Positions 28,801 to 36,959 of a stretch of 64,000 nt of DNA are shown here, in pieces (the stretch's first letter is position 1; each line of letters opens with the position of its first letter). The notes below the pieces were generated by a model. That model worked only from the letters and a program-made list of their open reading frames with translations. It had not been told where the DNA came from and did no database searches. A program made the position numbers and the translations under genes. Location: the NCBI RefSeq assembly GCF_018449635.1, contig NZ_JAAVUV010000015.1, forward strand, positions 1-64,000, in the 5' to 3' direction. Source of the stretch: Caballeronia sp. dw_276. GTDB lineage: Bacteria; Pseudomonadota; Gammaproteobacteria; Burkholderiales; Burkholderiaceae.

Positions 28801-29869
28801 ACGCGTTTGTGACCGTACCGGTTGAATCAACTGTGAGTCCGGCGTCAGTCAACTGCTTGAAGTTGACTGCATCCATTGGAGCCGAACCCGCACTGAGGTT
28901 CTGGATCTTAGTGCCGTTATCACCACCCAAGGTGACCGAGTCTTTAACTCCGTCATAGAGGACAGCGTTCTGAACGCTGGCATCCAAGGCGCTGATAGCC
29001 TTTGCCACGCCATATTGGTCTTCACCATTTACTTTATAAACCGGGCCGGAGACCGTTCCGTCTGCCTTAAAAGTGGCAGTTCCACCCAGGGCGGTGAGCA
29101 CCCCCTGAACTTGAGCGACCGTTGCCGCGTCGGTCGGCTGCACTCCGTTTGAAACCTGCGTGATGACTCGCGTTGTCACGAGGCCATTGCCGCCACCCAC
29201 TGAAACGGAGTTGTCGCGGTCTGTTACTGAATTAGCCCCAATCGCGACTGAGTTTGCGTTCTGAACGGACGCATTGGATCCTATCGCCACTCCACCAGCG
29301 TTCCCAACGACGCTGGATTTAGTACCAATGGCAACGGCGCCTTGGGACGTTCTTACGGTGCCGGAGATATTGATCGCGTCAGCGGAAGCACTAGTTGCGT
29401 TTGTACCGTATGGGTTGAACGAAAACGAGTTTGCCGAGCTTGCTACCGAGCCGCCGGCTGGTGCGAAGAACACCGAATTCGATGAGTTTGCATCCAGCGA
29501 GGCCGCTGGAAGCGATCCCCCGCCGTTCCCCATGATGATGGAGTTGGTCGCCTTGTTTTGCACCCCACCGCCAATTGCAATAGCACCATCAGCAGTGCTT
29601 CGCGCTGTATCGCCAATGGCGAGTGCATCCTTTGTATTGCTTTGGGCAAGCGAGTTTGGACCTATCGCGATATCGGTTGAGTTAGTCGCGCTAGCGGTGT
29701 CGCTTAACGTCACGCCTGCAAACGCCCCGCCCGCCAAACCCATCCCAATCACCAGCGCCACTGCCCGCGCCGCCTTCCCGCCACCCTTCCCGCGCCCGCG
29801 ACACAATTCCGAAGCTGCGACCCAAGCACCCAGAGCTTCGCTCCAAACCGATTTAAAGACCTTGTTCAT
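25808..29869 (-). CDS. Trimeric autotransporter adhesin (YadA family), 1353 residues
   Basis: A second type Vc adhesin, encoded directly upstream of and in the same orientation as the 2505-residue one. The ESPR-type leader is MNKVFKSVWSEALGAWVAAS, followed by a basic stretch and the hydrophobic core VALVIGMGLAGGAFA. An in-frame upstream Met would add 20 residues before this conserved start, so 29869 is used. Head repeats (DIAIGPNSLAQ, AVAIGTKSS types) lie at about residues 65-220. Ten tandem 56-residue modules with DAVNVKQL necks lie at about 310-877, then stalk, a short head (AVALGANAHASG) and the ~85-residue YadA anchor, which closely resembles that of the neighbour (GVANYKGY, GATYRS, GYEF). 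Partner and ligand are unknown. Confidence 0.95.
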   Translation of the reverse strand: MNKVFKSVWSEALGAWVAASELCRGRGKGGGKAARAVALVIGMGLAGGAFAGVTLSDTASATNSTDIAIGPNSLAQSNTKDALAIGDTARSTADGAIAIGGGVQNKATNSIIMGNGGGSLPAASLDANSSNSVFFAPAGGSVASSANSFSFNPYGTNATSASADAINISGTVRTSQGAVAIGTKSSVVGNAGGVAIGSNASVQNANSVAIGANSVTDRDNSVSVGGGNGLVTTRVITQVSNGVQPTDAATVAQVQGVLTALGGTATFKADGTVSGPVYKVNGEDQYGVAKAISALDASVQNAVLYDGVKDSVTLGGDNGTKIQNLSAGSAPMDAVNFKQLTDAGLTVDSTGTVTNAFVAYKDKTMTKVDLGGANGTEISNVAAGSKDMDAVNLKQLKDAGITVDPSGNPTNAFVAYDDNAKKDSVTLKGAAGTQIHKVAAGTADQDAVNVKQLTDAGAVVDSTGSVTNAFVAYDGSAKDSVTLRGTSGTQIHKVAAGTADQDAVNVKQLKDAGAIVDSSGTVTNGFVAYDGSAKDSVTLKGTNGTKIHNVAAGTADKDAVNVKQLTEAGAIVDSSGTVTNGFVAYDGSAKDSVTLKGTNGTQIHNVAAATADKDAVNLKQLKDAGVIVDSTGAVTNAFVAYDTTAKDSVTLKGSNGTQIHKVAAGTAAQDAVNVKQLTDAGAIVDSSGTVTNGFVAYDGSAKDSVTLKGTNGTQIHKVAAGTADQDAVNVKQLTDAGAIVDSTGAVTNAFVAYDGSTKDSVTLKGTDGTQIHNVAAGTADKDAVNVKQLTDAGAIVDSTGAVTNAFVAYDDSAKDSVTLKGTDGTQIHNVAAGAADKDAVNVKQLTDAGLNIDTSGVVTNAFVAYDNNTSKDSVTLAGANGTQIHNVANGEVSATSKDAVNGSQLFAITQNISADSVNYSSPAHDKVALASTAGGLVTISGVARGAMTADSNEAVNGAQLFEVDAKTNQNAADINNINKTINNIVNGGDAYVTQDAATGTISIGGSTGGNEISVAGTAGPRKISGVAAGSVGPGSTDAVNGDQMYNVAASTAAALGGGAGVDANGNITAPTYTVGGTDVHDVGTAISNLDARTAQNTTDITNISNATKNAVTYDSDAHNKVTLGGTAAADGTDANAVQLTNVKAGELSATSTDAVNGAQLNATNARVDSFENVVNNISGTGSPFIAINSSVGASPAPTATGTDAVALGANAHASGNNSIALGANSVADEDNTASVGSADNERRVTNVAPGQGGTDAANMNQVNDLRNEVGQNMTALQRSAFGGVASAMAMPNLSPREAGKTVVAVGVANYKGYGAVGAGATYRSRDGAWLINGAMSITPHGDTGARAQVGYEF
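27240..28945 (-). repeat. Ten tandem 168-bp modules in the second adhesin
   Basis: Each module encodes about 56 residues: KDSVTLKGTNGTQIHNVAAG, then a TADKDAVNVKQLTDAG neck, then a VDSTGAVTNAFVAYDGSA link. Ten units follow one another in phase with mostly conservative changes (Q/K, T/S, N/D). The first two and the last are the most divergent, as expected for an array that grows and is homogenised in its centre. Confidence 0.88.
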
Positions 29870-30108
29870 GCTGATACCTGCAAAGAGTTGTGCGGAAAGT
29901 GTCTGACGCGAAACGAACCCTAGAAACAATTCGGCTTTGCGATCAGGTAAATGAAACGTCCCGGGACTCTACTCAGCACAACTTGACAACCAAATCAGAT
30001 TTGTCCGAATCAGGAAATCGACGTTGTATGCACCACACCTTTCCCATCTCTTAAAAAAATTCCTTAAGCATCCTTATCGAATTTGCGTTAGATGTTTCCG
30101 GCACGCAC

Positions 30109-30144
30109 AAAAAAAGCGGCGACCGATATGCTCGATCGCCGCTT
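30109..30144 (-). terminator. Terminator of maeB
   Basis: Read leftward, AAGCGGCGATCGA pairs with TCGGTCGCCGCTT with one G-U wobble and a 5-base loop, and a run of T follows. It lies about 50 bp past the malic enzyme stop. Confidence 0.9.
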
Positions 30145-30191
30145 CTTGTTCGCTCGTCATCCGATGGCACAGACTGCGAGCAGCCTCGCAA

Positions 30192-32480
30192 TTATGCGTC
30201 GTTGCCTCCAGCCTTCACCCGCGCATTCGCCGAAGCCACTGCGGTCATGTTGATGATCCGCCGCACGGTCGCAGCCGGCGTGAGAATGTGCACCGGCTTA
30301 TCCGCGCCGAGCAGGAACGGCCCGACGGTCACGCCTTCGCCGCTCACCATCTTGAGCAGGTTGTACGTGATGTTCGCCGCTTCCACGTTCGGCATGATCA
30401 ACAGATTGGCCTCGCCCGTGAGCGTCGATGCCGGCATCGCGGCCTTGCGCACCACTTCCGACAACGCCGCGTCGCCGTGCATTTCGCCATCGACTTCGAG
30501 ATCCGGCGCGCGTTCGGCGATCAGCTTGCGAGCCTCGGCCATGCGCTTCGATGAAGCCGTCGGCACGCTGCCAAAGTTCGAGTTCGACAACAACGCAACC
30601 TTCGGCGCGATTCCGAACTTCTCGATTTCGCGCGCCGCCAGGATGGTCATGTCGGCGAGTTGCGCGGGCGTCGGGATCTCGTTCACGTACGTATCGCTGA
30701 TGAAGAGGTTGCGCCCCTGAAGCATCAACAGGTTCATCGCAGCGAAGTTCTGTACGCCGTCGGCCTTGCCCAAAACCTGTTCGATGAATTTGAGATGGTC
30801 GTGATAGGTATCGATCATCCCGCAGATCATGCCGTCGGCATCGCCGAGACGAACCAGGATTGCGCCGATCAGCGTATTGAACTTGCGCAACGCGGCCTTC
30901 GCGTTGTCCGGCGTCACGCCTTCGCGTGCGGCGATGTTGTGGTATTCCTGCCAGCACTTCTGATAACGCGGATCGTCTTCCGGATTCACGATCTCGAAAT
31001 CAGTGCCGGGCTTGAGCTTCGAGCCCATCTTCTGCAGCCGCATTTCGACCACCGCAGGCCGGCCGATAATGATCGGCTTCGCAATCTTCTCCAGCAGCAC
31101 GAACTGCGCGGCGCGCAGCACGCGCTCGTCCTCGCCCTCGGCGAACACAATGCGCGCCGGCGCTGCCTTGGCCGCCGCGAACACCGGCCGCATGACCATG
31201 CCCGTCCGGTACACCGTCGTCCCCAATTCCTCGCGATACGCGTCCATATCGTGAATCGGACGGGTGGCCACGCCCGAATCCATCGCGGCTTGCGCCACGG
31301 CGGGCGCGATCTTGATGATCAGACGCGGATCGAATGGCTTCGGAATCAGGTAATCCGGGCCGAATTCGAGCGAATGGCCCTCGTACGCTTTGGCGACTTC
31401 ATCGCCTTGATCGGTCTCTTCGGCGAGTTCCGCGATCGCGCGCACGCACGCGAGTTTCATCTCTTCGGTGATCGTGGTCGCGCCCACGTCAAGTGCGCCG
31501 CGGAAAATGAACGGGAAGCACAGCACGTTGTTGACCTGGTTCGGATAGTCCGAACGGCCAGTCGCGATGATCGCGTCCGGGCGTACTTTCTTGGCCTCTT
31601 CCGGACGGATTTCCGGCTCGGGATTGGCGAGCGCGAGGATCAGCGGCTGCGTGCCCATGACCTTGACCATTTCCGGCTTGAGCACACCGGCGCTCGAGCA
31701 GCCAAGGAAGACGTCGGCTTTGTCGATGGCATCCGCGAGCGTGCGGTCCGCGGTGTTCGCGGCATAGCGTTCCTTCGATGGATCCAGGTTGCCGCGCCCT
31801 TCGTAGATCACGCCTTTCGAGTCGCAGACCAGGATGTTCGACTTCTTCAACCCGAGATGCACGAGCAAATCGAGACAGGCAATTGCCGCGGCGCCCGCGC
31901 CCGAACACACGAGCTTCACTTCGTCGAGCTTCTTGCCGACCACTTTCAGGCCGTTGAGAATCGCCGCCGATGCAATGATCGCCGTGCCGTGCTGGTCGTC
32001 GTGAAAAACGGGAATCTTCATGCGCTCGCGCAGCTTCTTCTCAATGTAGAAGCACTCCGGCGCCTTGATGTCTTCCAGGTTGATGCCGCCGAGCGTGGGC
32101 TCGAGCATGGCGATTGCATCGACGAGTTTGTCCGGATCGGTTTCGGCAAGCTCGATATCGAACACGTCGATACCCGCGAATTTCTTGAAGAGGCAGCCCT
32201 TGCCTTCCATCACGGGCTTGGCGGCGAGCGGCCCGATATTGCCCAAACCCAGTACCGCCGTGCCGTTGGTCACGACGCCGACCAGATTGCCGCGCGATGT
32301 GTACTTCTGGGCGTCGAGCGGTTCGTCGAAGATGGCCATGCAGGCAGCGGCCACGCCCGGCGAATACGCCAGCGACAAATCGAGCTGGTTCGACAAGGGT
32401 TTGGTCGGCGTGACCGAGATCTTGCCGGGCTTCGGATACTGGTGATATGCGAGGGCGCTGAGCTTCAGTTGTTCGTCCAT
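30192..32480 (-). CDS. maeB: NADP-dependent malic enzyme with C-terminal phosphotransacetylase-like domain
   Basis: The 762-residue MaeB-type enzyme oxidatively decarboxylates malate to pyruvate and makes NADPH in the cytosol. The N-terminal malic part (~1-430) has SLAYSPGVAAAC, the catalytic region VFHDDQHGTAI and a nucleotide-binding GAGAAAIACLDLL. The C-terminal ~330 residues resemble phosphate acetyltransferase (RIVFAEGEDERVLRAAQFVL, LSNSNFGS) and are thought to be regulatory, sensing acetyl-CoA. Length and domain order are normal for the MaeB class. It is monocistronic, divergent from pyrE. Confidence 0.96.
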   Translation of the reverse strand: MDEQLKLSALAYHQYPKPGKISVTPTKPLSNQLDLSLAYSPGVAAACMAIFDEPLDAQKYTSRGNLVGVVTNGTAVLGLGNIGPLAAKPVMEGKGCLFKKFAGIDVFDIELAETDPDKLVDAIAMLEPTLGGINLEDIKAPECFYIEKKLRERMKIPVFHDDQHGTAIIASAAILNGLKVVGKKLDEVKLVCSGAGAAAIACLDLLVHLGLKKSNILVCDSKGVIYEGRGNLDPSKERYAANTADRTLADAIDKADVFLGCSSAGVLKPEMVKVMGTQPLILALANPEPEIRPEEAKKVRPDAIIATGRSDYPNQVNNVLCFPFIFRGALDVGATTITEEMKLACVRAIAELAEETDQGDEVAKAYEGHSLEFGPDYLIPKPFDPRLIIKIAPAVAQAAMDSGVATRPIHDMDAYREELGTTVYRTGMVMRPVFAAAKAAPARIVFAEGEDERVLRAAQFVLLEKIAKPIIIGRPAVVEMRLQKMGSKLKPGTDFEIVNPEDDPRYQKCWQEYHNIAAREGVTPDNAKAALRKFNTLIGAILVRLGDADGMICGMIDTYHDHLKFIEQVLGKADGVQNFAAMNLLMLQGRNLFISDTYVNEIPTPAQLADMTILAAREIEKFGIAPKVALLSNSNFGSVPTASSKRMAEARKLIAERAPDLEVDGEMHGDAALSEVVRKAAMPASTLTGEANLLIMPNVEAANITYNLLKMVSGEGVTVGPFLLGADKPVHILTPAATVRRIINMTAVASANARVKAGGNDA

Positions 32481-32874
32481 GATTGGCCTGAGACGTTAGG
32501 AAAGTTGAAAAAGCTTGAATTCGTTCTGCGTTCTGCATGGCGGCGTCGGCGCCGGGTTCGGGCGCGTTGCTGCGGGTCACTGATTTCGTGTGGGCTGAAA
32601 AAGGATTCGATGAAGTAGCGCGGAGTCCGCAGCGCACAGGAAAACCCACTTTGTGCCCGGACCGCGCGTTAGCATTTTTCGGGGATAAATAGTGTACACC
32701 GCGCGATAATTTTGACGCGGAGCACCATTTTCGAAAGAAAGCGCGCCGAACCTACTAAACGCATCGCATCGATTGCGAGGTGGGTGCGGTGTATTGTCAC
32801 CATCCGCGACTTATCGGCCGGGTAGTATCGAAGGGAGGGTCTCTCCTCCCACCAGCAAAAACAAGGACTTGCCC
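32481..32874. other. Divergent maeB-pyrE intergenic region with a pyrE leader hairpin
   Basis: About 390 bp without a believable gene, holding the promoters of maeB (leftward) and pyrE (rightward). Near its right end, GGGAGG (32833-32838) and CCTCCC (32845-32850) form a 6-bp stem with a GTCTCT loop, 25 bp before the pyrE start. Its role is unknown. No other conserved element is recognised. Confidence 0.45.
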
Positions 32875-33561
32875 ATGACAGGCATCGACCGTCAGACGAT
32901 CTCGGACACAACGGCAAAGATGCTGCTCGAAGTCGAGGCCGTGCATTTCAACGCGGACAAGCCGTACATCTTCACGTCGGGATGGGCAAGTCCGGTTTAT
33001 ATCGACTGCCGGAAACTGATCTCGTATCCACGCGTGCGCCGTGGCCTGATGGAGATGGCCGAGGCCACCATCCTGCGCGACATCGGTTACGAACAGATCG
33101 ATGCCATCGCGGGTGGCGAGACCGCCGGCATTCCGTTTGCCGCGTGGTTATCGGACCGGTTGATGGTGCCAATGCAATACGTGCGCAAAAAGCCGAAAGG
33201 CTTCGGCAGGAACGCGCAGATTGAAGGCGTGCTGACTGAAGGTCAGCGCGTGCTGCTGGTCGAGGACCTGACCACGGACAGCCGCAGCAAGATCAACTTT
33301 ATCAACGCGCTACGCACGGCGGGTGCGAAGGTGAACCACTGTTTTGTGCTGTTTCATTACAACATCTTTAAAGAAAGCGTTTCGGTTTTGAAAGATATCG
33401 ATGTGGAACTGCACGCGCTCGCAACCTGGTGGGATGTATTGCGCGTTGCCAAGGAAGCGGGTTATTTCGAGACAAAGACGCTGGATGAGGTCGAACAGTT
33501 TTTGCATTCGCCCGCAGAATGGTCGGCGGCACATGGCGGCGTGACGGCATCGCCGAAATAA
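32875..33561 (+). CDS. pyrE: Orotate phosphoribosyltransferase
   Basis: The 228-residue enzyme joins orotate to PRPP to make OMP in pyrimidine synthesis. The PRPP-binding loop is readable as VLLVEDLTTDSRSKINF, and the N-terminal FTSGWASPVYIDCRKLISYP is characteristic of PyrE. The ATG at 32875 (MTGIDRQT) is used because upstream in-frame codons cover the leader hairpin and look non-coding. It is monocistronic and ends at a terminator shared with the convergent response regulator gene. Confidence 0.96.
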   Translation: MTGIDRQTISDTTAKMLLEVEAVHFNADKPYIFTSGWASPVYIDCRKLISYPRVRRGLMEMAEATILRDIGYEQIDAIAGGETAGIPFAAWLSDRLMVPMQYVRKKPKGFGRNAQIEGVLTEGQRVLLVEDLTTDSRSKINFINALRTAGAKVNHCFVLFHYNIFKESVSVLKDIDVELHALATWWDVLRVAKEAGYFETKTLDEVEQFLHSPAEWSAAHGGVTASPK

Positions 33562-33591
33562 TTCGTGATTTTTATATCGTTGATGCAATAA

Positions 33592-33627
33592 AAAAATCCG
33601 CTCGTTTTTATCGACGAACGGATTTTT
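33592..33627. terminator. Terminator between pyrE and the RcsB-like regulator
   Basis: A 14-bp inverted repeat (AAAAATCCG core) with A and T runs on both sides sits between two convergent genes. The stem is complete with one G-U wobble for the leftward transcript and has one C-A mismatch for the rightward one, so both could use it, the leftward one better. Confidence 0.85.
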
Positions 33628-33646
33628 ATTTCAATTGAGCTAACAA

Positions 33647-34354
33647 TTATTCACTGTCTGCCGGCAATGCGTCGTCAAGACTTCCATCGCCCACATACGC
33701 CGATAGATTTAACAATCCATTACTTTGTGCGTATTGGAACAATTCCGAATCACGCTCAATGCCGAGCTTGCGCATGGCGGTATTTTTCTGCGTGCTGATT
33801 GTTTTGATGCTGCGTTTCAATTGCGCGGCAATTTCGGTAATCGTCATGCCGGAAACAAACAAACGCACCACTTCAAGTTCACGCTTGGACAGCACCACGT
33901 CACGTTGCTGCCCGCTCGCCGACAAACCCATGCTGTCGAGCGCAACCTTCACAGAAGGCCCGATGTACTCCTGCCCGCGCATGACGTGAACGATCGCAAG
34001 GCCGATGTGGCTCAGGTCATCGGACTTGTTGATCACCGCCGTCACGCCCACTTCGCGCAGCCGTTTCAGCAATGCGGGATTTTCCAGCATGGTCAGCACG
34101 ACAATGCGCACGGCCGGAAACTGCCGCCCGATATAACCCAGGAGCGGCATGCCGTCGCCATATTGTCCGCCAGGCATTGCAAGATCCGATACAACCACAT
34201 CGCAAGGTGATTTTTGCAATAGCTGAATCAATTCCGTCGATTGACGCGCTTGTCCGATCACCTCGATTTCAGGAAATTTCAGTAATGCCTGCGCAGCGCC
34301 AAACAGAATGACAGGATGGTCATCGGCGATAATGACTTTTATCCGTTGACCCAT
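33647..34354 (-). CDS. RcsB-like response regulator (NarL/FixJ family)
   Basis: The 235-residue protein has an N-terminal receiver domain (IKVIIADDHPVILFG; phosphoacceptor Asp in VVVSDLAMPGGQYGDG; conserved Lys in VINKSDD) and a C-terminal LuxR-type helix-turn-helix (LSKRELEVVRLFVSGMTITE, then RSIKTISTQKNTAMRKLG). Several stretches, such as SMPG-KYGDG and RSIKTIS-QK, parallel enterobacterial RcsB. No sensor kinase gene is adjacent, so the activating partner is elsewhere or it works with an auxiliary factor. Target genes cannot be read from this window. Confidence 0.9.
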   Translation of the reverse strand: MGQRIKVIIADDHPVILFGAAQALLKFPEIEVIGQARQSTELIQLLQKSPCDVVVSDLAMPGGQYGDGMPLLGYIGRQFPAVRIVVLTMLENPALLKRLREVGVTAVINKSDDLSHIGLAIVHVMRGQEYIGPSVKVALDSMGLSASGQQRDVVLSKRELEVVRLFVSGMTITEIAAQLKRSIKTISTQKNTAMRKLGIERDSELFQYAQSNGLLNLSAYVGDGSLDDALPADSE

Positions 34355-34635
34355 TATTTACCCCTCGCTCGTAAATGGATAAATCCCTTGCGCATTATAG
34401 GCAATGTGCTCTTGTTCATTACATGGCCCCTTCAGCCCGGAGATCGAAATCCCAGCGAAACCCGAGTCTACTGGTTGCCCCTTGCTGAGTTGTGTGCCGA
34501 ACATTTGAAAAATTTTGTCCTTTCGCGCAATGTTAAACTTGAATCCAGCATTAAGCCTATTTCTGAGACAAAATACATCGTTACAAAGGGTGAAACGCCA
34601 GTTCTGGCTGCGCCCGAGACAGGAGAACTCGCACC

Positions 34636-35277
34636 ATGCGCTTGGGGACCGGGCTTGTGGTTTGTGCTGTGTACCGCGTTGTTGGTTGCCGCGTTTTTCG
34701 TTTCCGAATGTCCCGCCGCTCACTGCTGGTTCCGTTTTTCTGCGCCGCGATGGTATCAAATGCGCCGCGCGCAGTCGCCGAAGTTGTTGCATCCGTCCCA
34801 TTTACGTTGACAAGCACCGACATCGTTGCAGACCAACACGCATCGCTTTCCCTCGTTTTCAATCAAAACGACTGCAAGGGCGGCAATCGATCTCCGCAAC
34901 TTTCCTGGCATAACGCGCCCGCCAACACGCAAAGTTTTGCAGTGACCATCTTCGATCCCGATGCACCCGGCCGCGGCTGGTGGCACTGGGCGGTCGCCGG
35001 AATTCCTGCAAGTGTCGCAAAGCTGCCGTCCAATGCCAGCGCCTCGGGCTTCCTGCGCAAGATCGGCGCGGTCGAATCGCGCAACGATTTTGACATCGAC
35101 GGCTATGCAGGGCCATGCCCACCGCAAGGCAAGCCGCACCGGTACATCGTCACCGTTTATGCGCTCAACAGCGCCGACTTGCGGCTGCGCCAGAGCAGCC
35201 CCGCGCTGATGTTCGAACACGAGATACGCACGACAGCCTTGTCCAGCGCGCAACTCGTGGTCACGTACGGACGATGA
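34636..35277 (+). CDS. Exported PEBP-family (YbhB/YbcL) protein
   Basis: The 213-residue product belongs to the phosphatidylethanolamine-binding/Raf kinase inhibitor-like family. It shows the motif AVTIFDPDAPGRGWWHWAV and the CPPQGKPHRYIVTVYAL segment (GxPHRY) that line the ligand pocket. The bacterial function is not established. The ATG at 34636 follows AGGAG by about 11 bases. A second ATG at 34708 (MSRRSLLVPFF) would give a more standard signal peptide but has no Shine-Dalgarno. Either way a hydrophobic leader ending near APRAVA indicates export. Confidence 0.85.
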   Translation: MRLGTGLVVCAVYRVVGCRVFRFRMSRRSLLVPFFCAAMVSNAPRAVAEVVASVPFTLTSTDIVADQHASLSLVFNQNDCKGGNRSPQLSWHNAPANTQSFAVTIFDPDAPGRGWWHWAVAGIPASVAKLPSNASASGFLRKIGAVESRNDFDIDGYAGPCPPQGKPHRYIVTVYALNSADLRLRQSSPALMFEHEIRTTALSSAQLVVTYGR

Positions 35278-35376
35278 TCAACTGCGCCGCCATCGCACGC
35301 AATCAGCGTCAATTTGGCTTGATAGACTGGGTCTTTCCGCTCAACCCGCGACGCAGCGTCGCAGAGAAGGAATGAA

Positions 35377-35943
35377 ATGCCAAAAATCGTCATCGTTTAT
35401 CACAGTGGCTACGGTCACACGAAAAAGGCCGCCGAAGCGGTTCTGGCCGGCGCCACCGATGCAGGCGCCGACGCCAAACTCCTGACTGTAGGCGAGCTGG
35501 ACGACGCCGGCTGGGCCGAACTCGACGCCGCCGACGGCATCATCTTCGGCGCGCCCACGTACATGGGCGGCCCGTCCGCCGACTTCAAGAAATTCGCCGA
35601 TGCCAGTTCCAAACCCTGGTTCGCGCAATCGTGGAAGGACAAAGTCGCCGCCGGCTTCACCAACTCGGCGACCATGAACGGCGACAAGCACTCGACCATC
35701 GCGTATTTCATGACGCTCGCCATGCAGCACAGCATGATCTGGGCGGGCACGGGCATGATGCCGTCGAACACGAAGGCGGCCACGCGCAACGACCTGAACT
35801 TTGTCGGCGGGTTTTCGGGCTTGCTCACCCAGTCTCCAGCCGATGCATCTCCCGACGAAGCGCCCCCGCCCGGCGATCTCGAAACAGCCAAAGCCTTCGG
35901 TGCGAGAATCGCGGCCGTCACGGCCCGCTGGGCTGGAAAGTAG
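35377..35943 (+). CDS. WrbA-like flavodoxin-family NAD(P)H:quinone oxidoreductase
   Basis: The 188-residue flavodoxin-fold protein starts MPKIVIVYHSGYGHTKKAAE, the FMN phosphate-binding loop, and has the second FMN segment GAPTYMGGPSADFKKF and FTNSATMNGDKHST. WrbA-type proteins use FMN to reduce quinones by two electrons and limit oxidative stress. The C-terminus (GDLETAKAFGARIA) is typical. An AAGG Shine-Dalgarno lies eight bases before the start. Transcribed alone. Confidence 0.88.
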   Translation: MPKIVIVYHSGYGHTKKAAEAVLAGATDAGADAKLLTVGELDDAGWAELDAADGIIFGAPTYMGGPSADFKKFADASSKPWFAQSWKDKVAAGFTNSATMNGDKHSTIAYFMTLAMQHSMIWAGTGMMPSNTKAATRNDLNFVGGFSGLLTQSPADASPDEAPPPGDLETAKAFGARIAAVTARWAGK

Positions 35944-36034
35944 GCCCATCCACCCGTTTCCCAAAGCAAAGGAAAATCGTCCCGCCGAATCGCGTCTAAA
36001 TGGCATCGTTCGATTCGCGGGACCGTCAGCGCAA

Positions 36035-36862
36035 TCAGAAACGGTACGACACCGCCAGGAACGTGATCAGCGGATCGGCGTTCAGCTTGCCTTTGGTCGT
36101 GGCCAGTTCGGTGCCATCGGCAGCCTTGATGATCAGCGACGACGTCGTCTTCAGCGGAATGTACGTCAATGACGCGATCAAACCCCAGTGTTTATCGAAG
36201 TTGTAGGTCGCACCGACGTTGAACACCGGTTGCCACGACGACGAGGCCTTCGCGTCCACCGATGTCTGCCCCGGCTTGCCTGCGGCCGCAGCCAGAACCG
36301 AGCCAAGGTTGTTCTGCGTCGAATTGACGAAGCCGTTGGTGAGCTTGATGTTCGTGAAGAAGTTGTACGACACGCCGATACCCGCAAACGGCCGGAACGC
36401 CGATGTCGGCGAATTGAAGTAGTACTGGAAAATCAGCGCCGGGCTCCACTGACGCACGCTTTTCACGATCGGGTTCGTTTGATCGAGATTCTGATTGCCC
36501 AGCGCGCCGGCAGGTCCCGGCGGACGGATCGTGCCGTGGCCATCGAGTTCGAATTCGGGCGGCACGCCGCCTACGAACGTCGTCGCAATGTGATCGGTAA
36601 AAAAGTGCGTGAAGACGAGGCCGAAAGTATCGGCGCTTTTCGTCGAAAGGCTCGTTCCCGCCGACGTAAATTGCGACGGCAAGCGCAGCGGCGTGTTGAT
36701 CGGCACGGGCGCCACGTGCGTGGTGAGTTCGCTGCTCGAATCCTGCGGCATCACATGAAACCAGCCGAGACCCACGACGTTGTCGCCGGCGCTTTGCGCG
36801 TGCGCCGTCATTGATGCGCAAGCCCCGGCACACCCGATCACCGCTGCCAGAATTTTTCTCAT
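36035..36862 (-). CDS. OmpW-family outer membrane protein
   Basis: The 275-residue precursor has a signal peptide (MRKILAAVIGCAGACASMTA, cleaved near HAQ-SA) and the OmpW pattern: GLGWFHVMPQDSS near the start, HFFTDHIATTFVGGVPP, and a C-terminal aromatic beta-signal ending in YRF. OmpW forms a narrow eight-stranded barrel for small hydrophobic molecules. It is longer than the Escherichia coli protein (212), with an insertion rich in Ala/Gly between strands. The DUF2957 lipoprotein genes lie directly upstream on the same strand. Confidence 0.9.
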   Translation of the reverse strand: MRKILAAVIGCAGACASMTAHAQSAGDNVVGLGWFHVMPQDSSSELTTHVAPVPINTPLRLPSQFTSAGTSLSTKSADTFGLVFTHFFTDHIATTFVGGVPPEFELDGHGTIRPPGPAGALGNQNLDQTNPIVKSVRQWSPALIFQYYFNSPTSAFRPFAGIGVSYNFFTNIKLTNGFVNSTQNNLGSVLAAAAGKPGQTSVDAKASSSWQPVFNVGATYNFDKHWGLIASLTYIPLKTTSSLIIKAADGTELATTKGKLNADPLITFLAVSYRF

Positions 36863-36930
36863 TTCATCTCTCTTCGGTTACAGGCCGTCACGCGTCACGC
36901 CGCTTCTGATGAAAGCAGGCGTGAGCGCGC

Positions 36931-36952
36931 GCAGCCCTTTTTAATGGGCTGC
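36931..36952 (-). terminator. Hairpin between first DUF2957 gene and ompW-like gene
   Basis: GCAGCCC and GGGCTGC form a perfect 7-bp stem with an 8-base A/T loop, directly after the lipoprotein stop. No T run follows on the minus strand, so termination is unproven. It could instead be a processing or stability hairpin. Confidence 0.4.
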
Positions 36953-36959
36953 CGGACGG

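Noticed and set aside
19500..28945. Regular direct repeats that could suggest a CRISPR array
   Set aside because: The repeats are in-frame parts of adhesin genes in units of 21 or 168 bp, with no unique spacers of constant length and no cas genes.
27098..28958. Plus-strand repetitive frames antisense to the second adhesin
   Set aside because: They follow the 168-bp repeat period exactly and are shadows of the adhesin reading frame.
30660..32618. 652-codon frame opposite the malic enzyme gene
   Set aside because: It covers the well-conserved maeB gene and reads as Arg/His-rich sequence typical of antisense frames.
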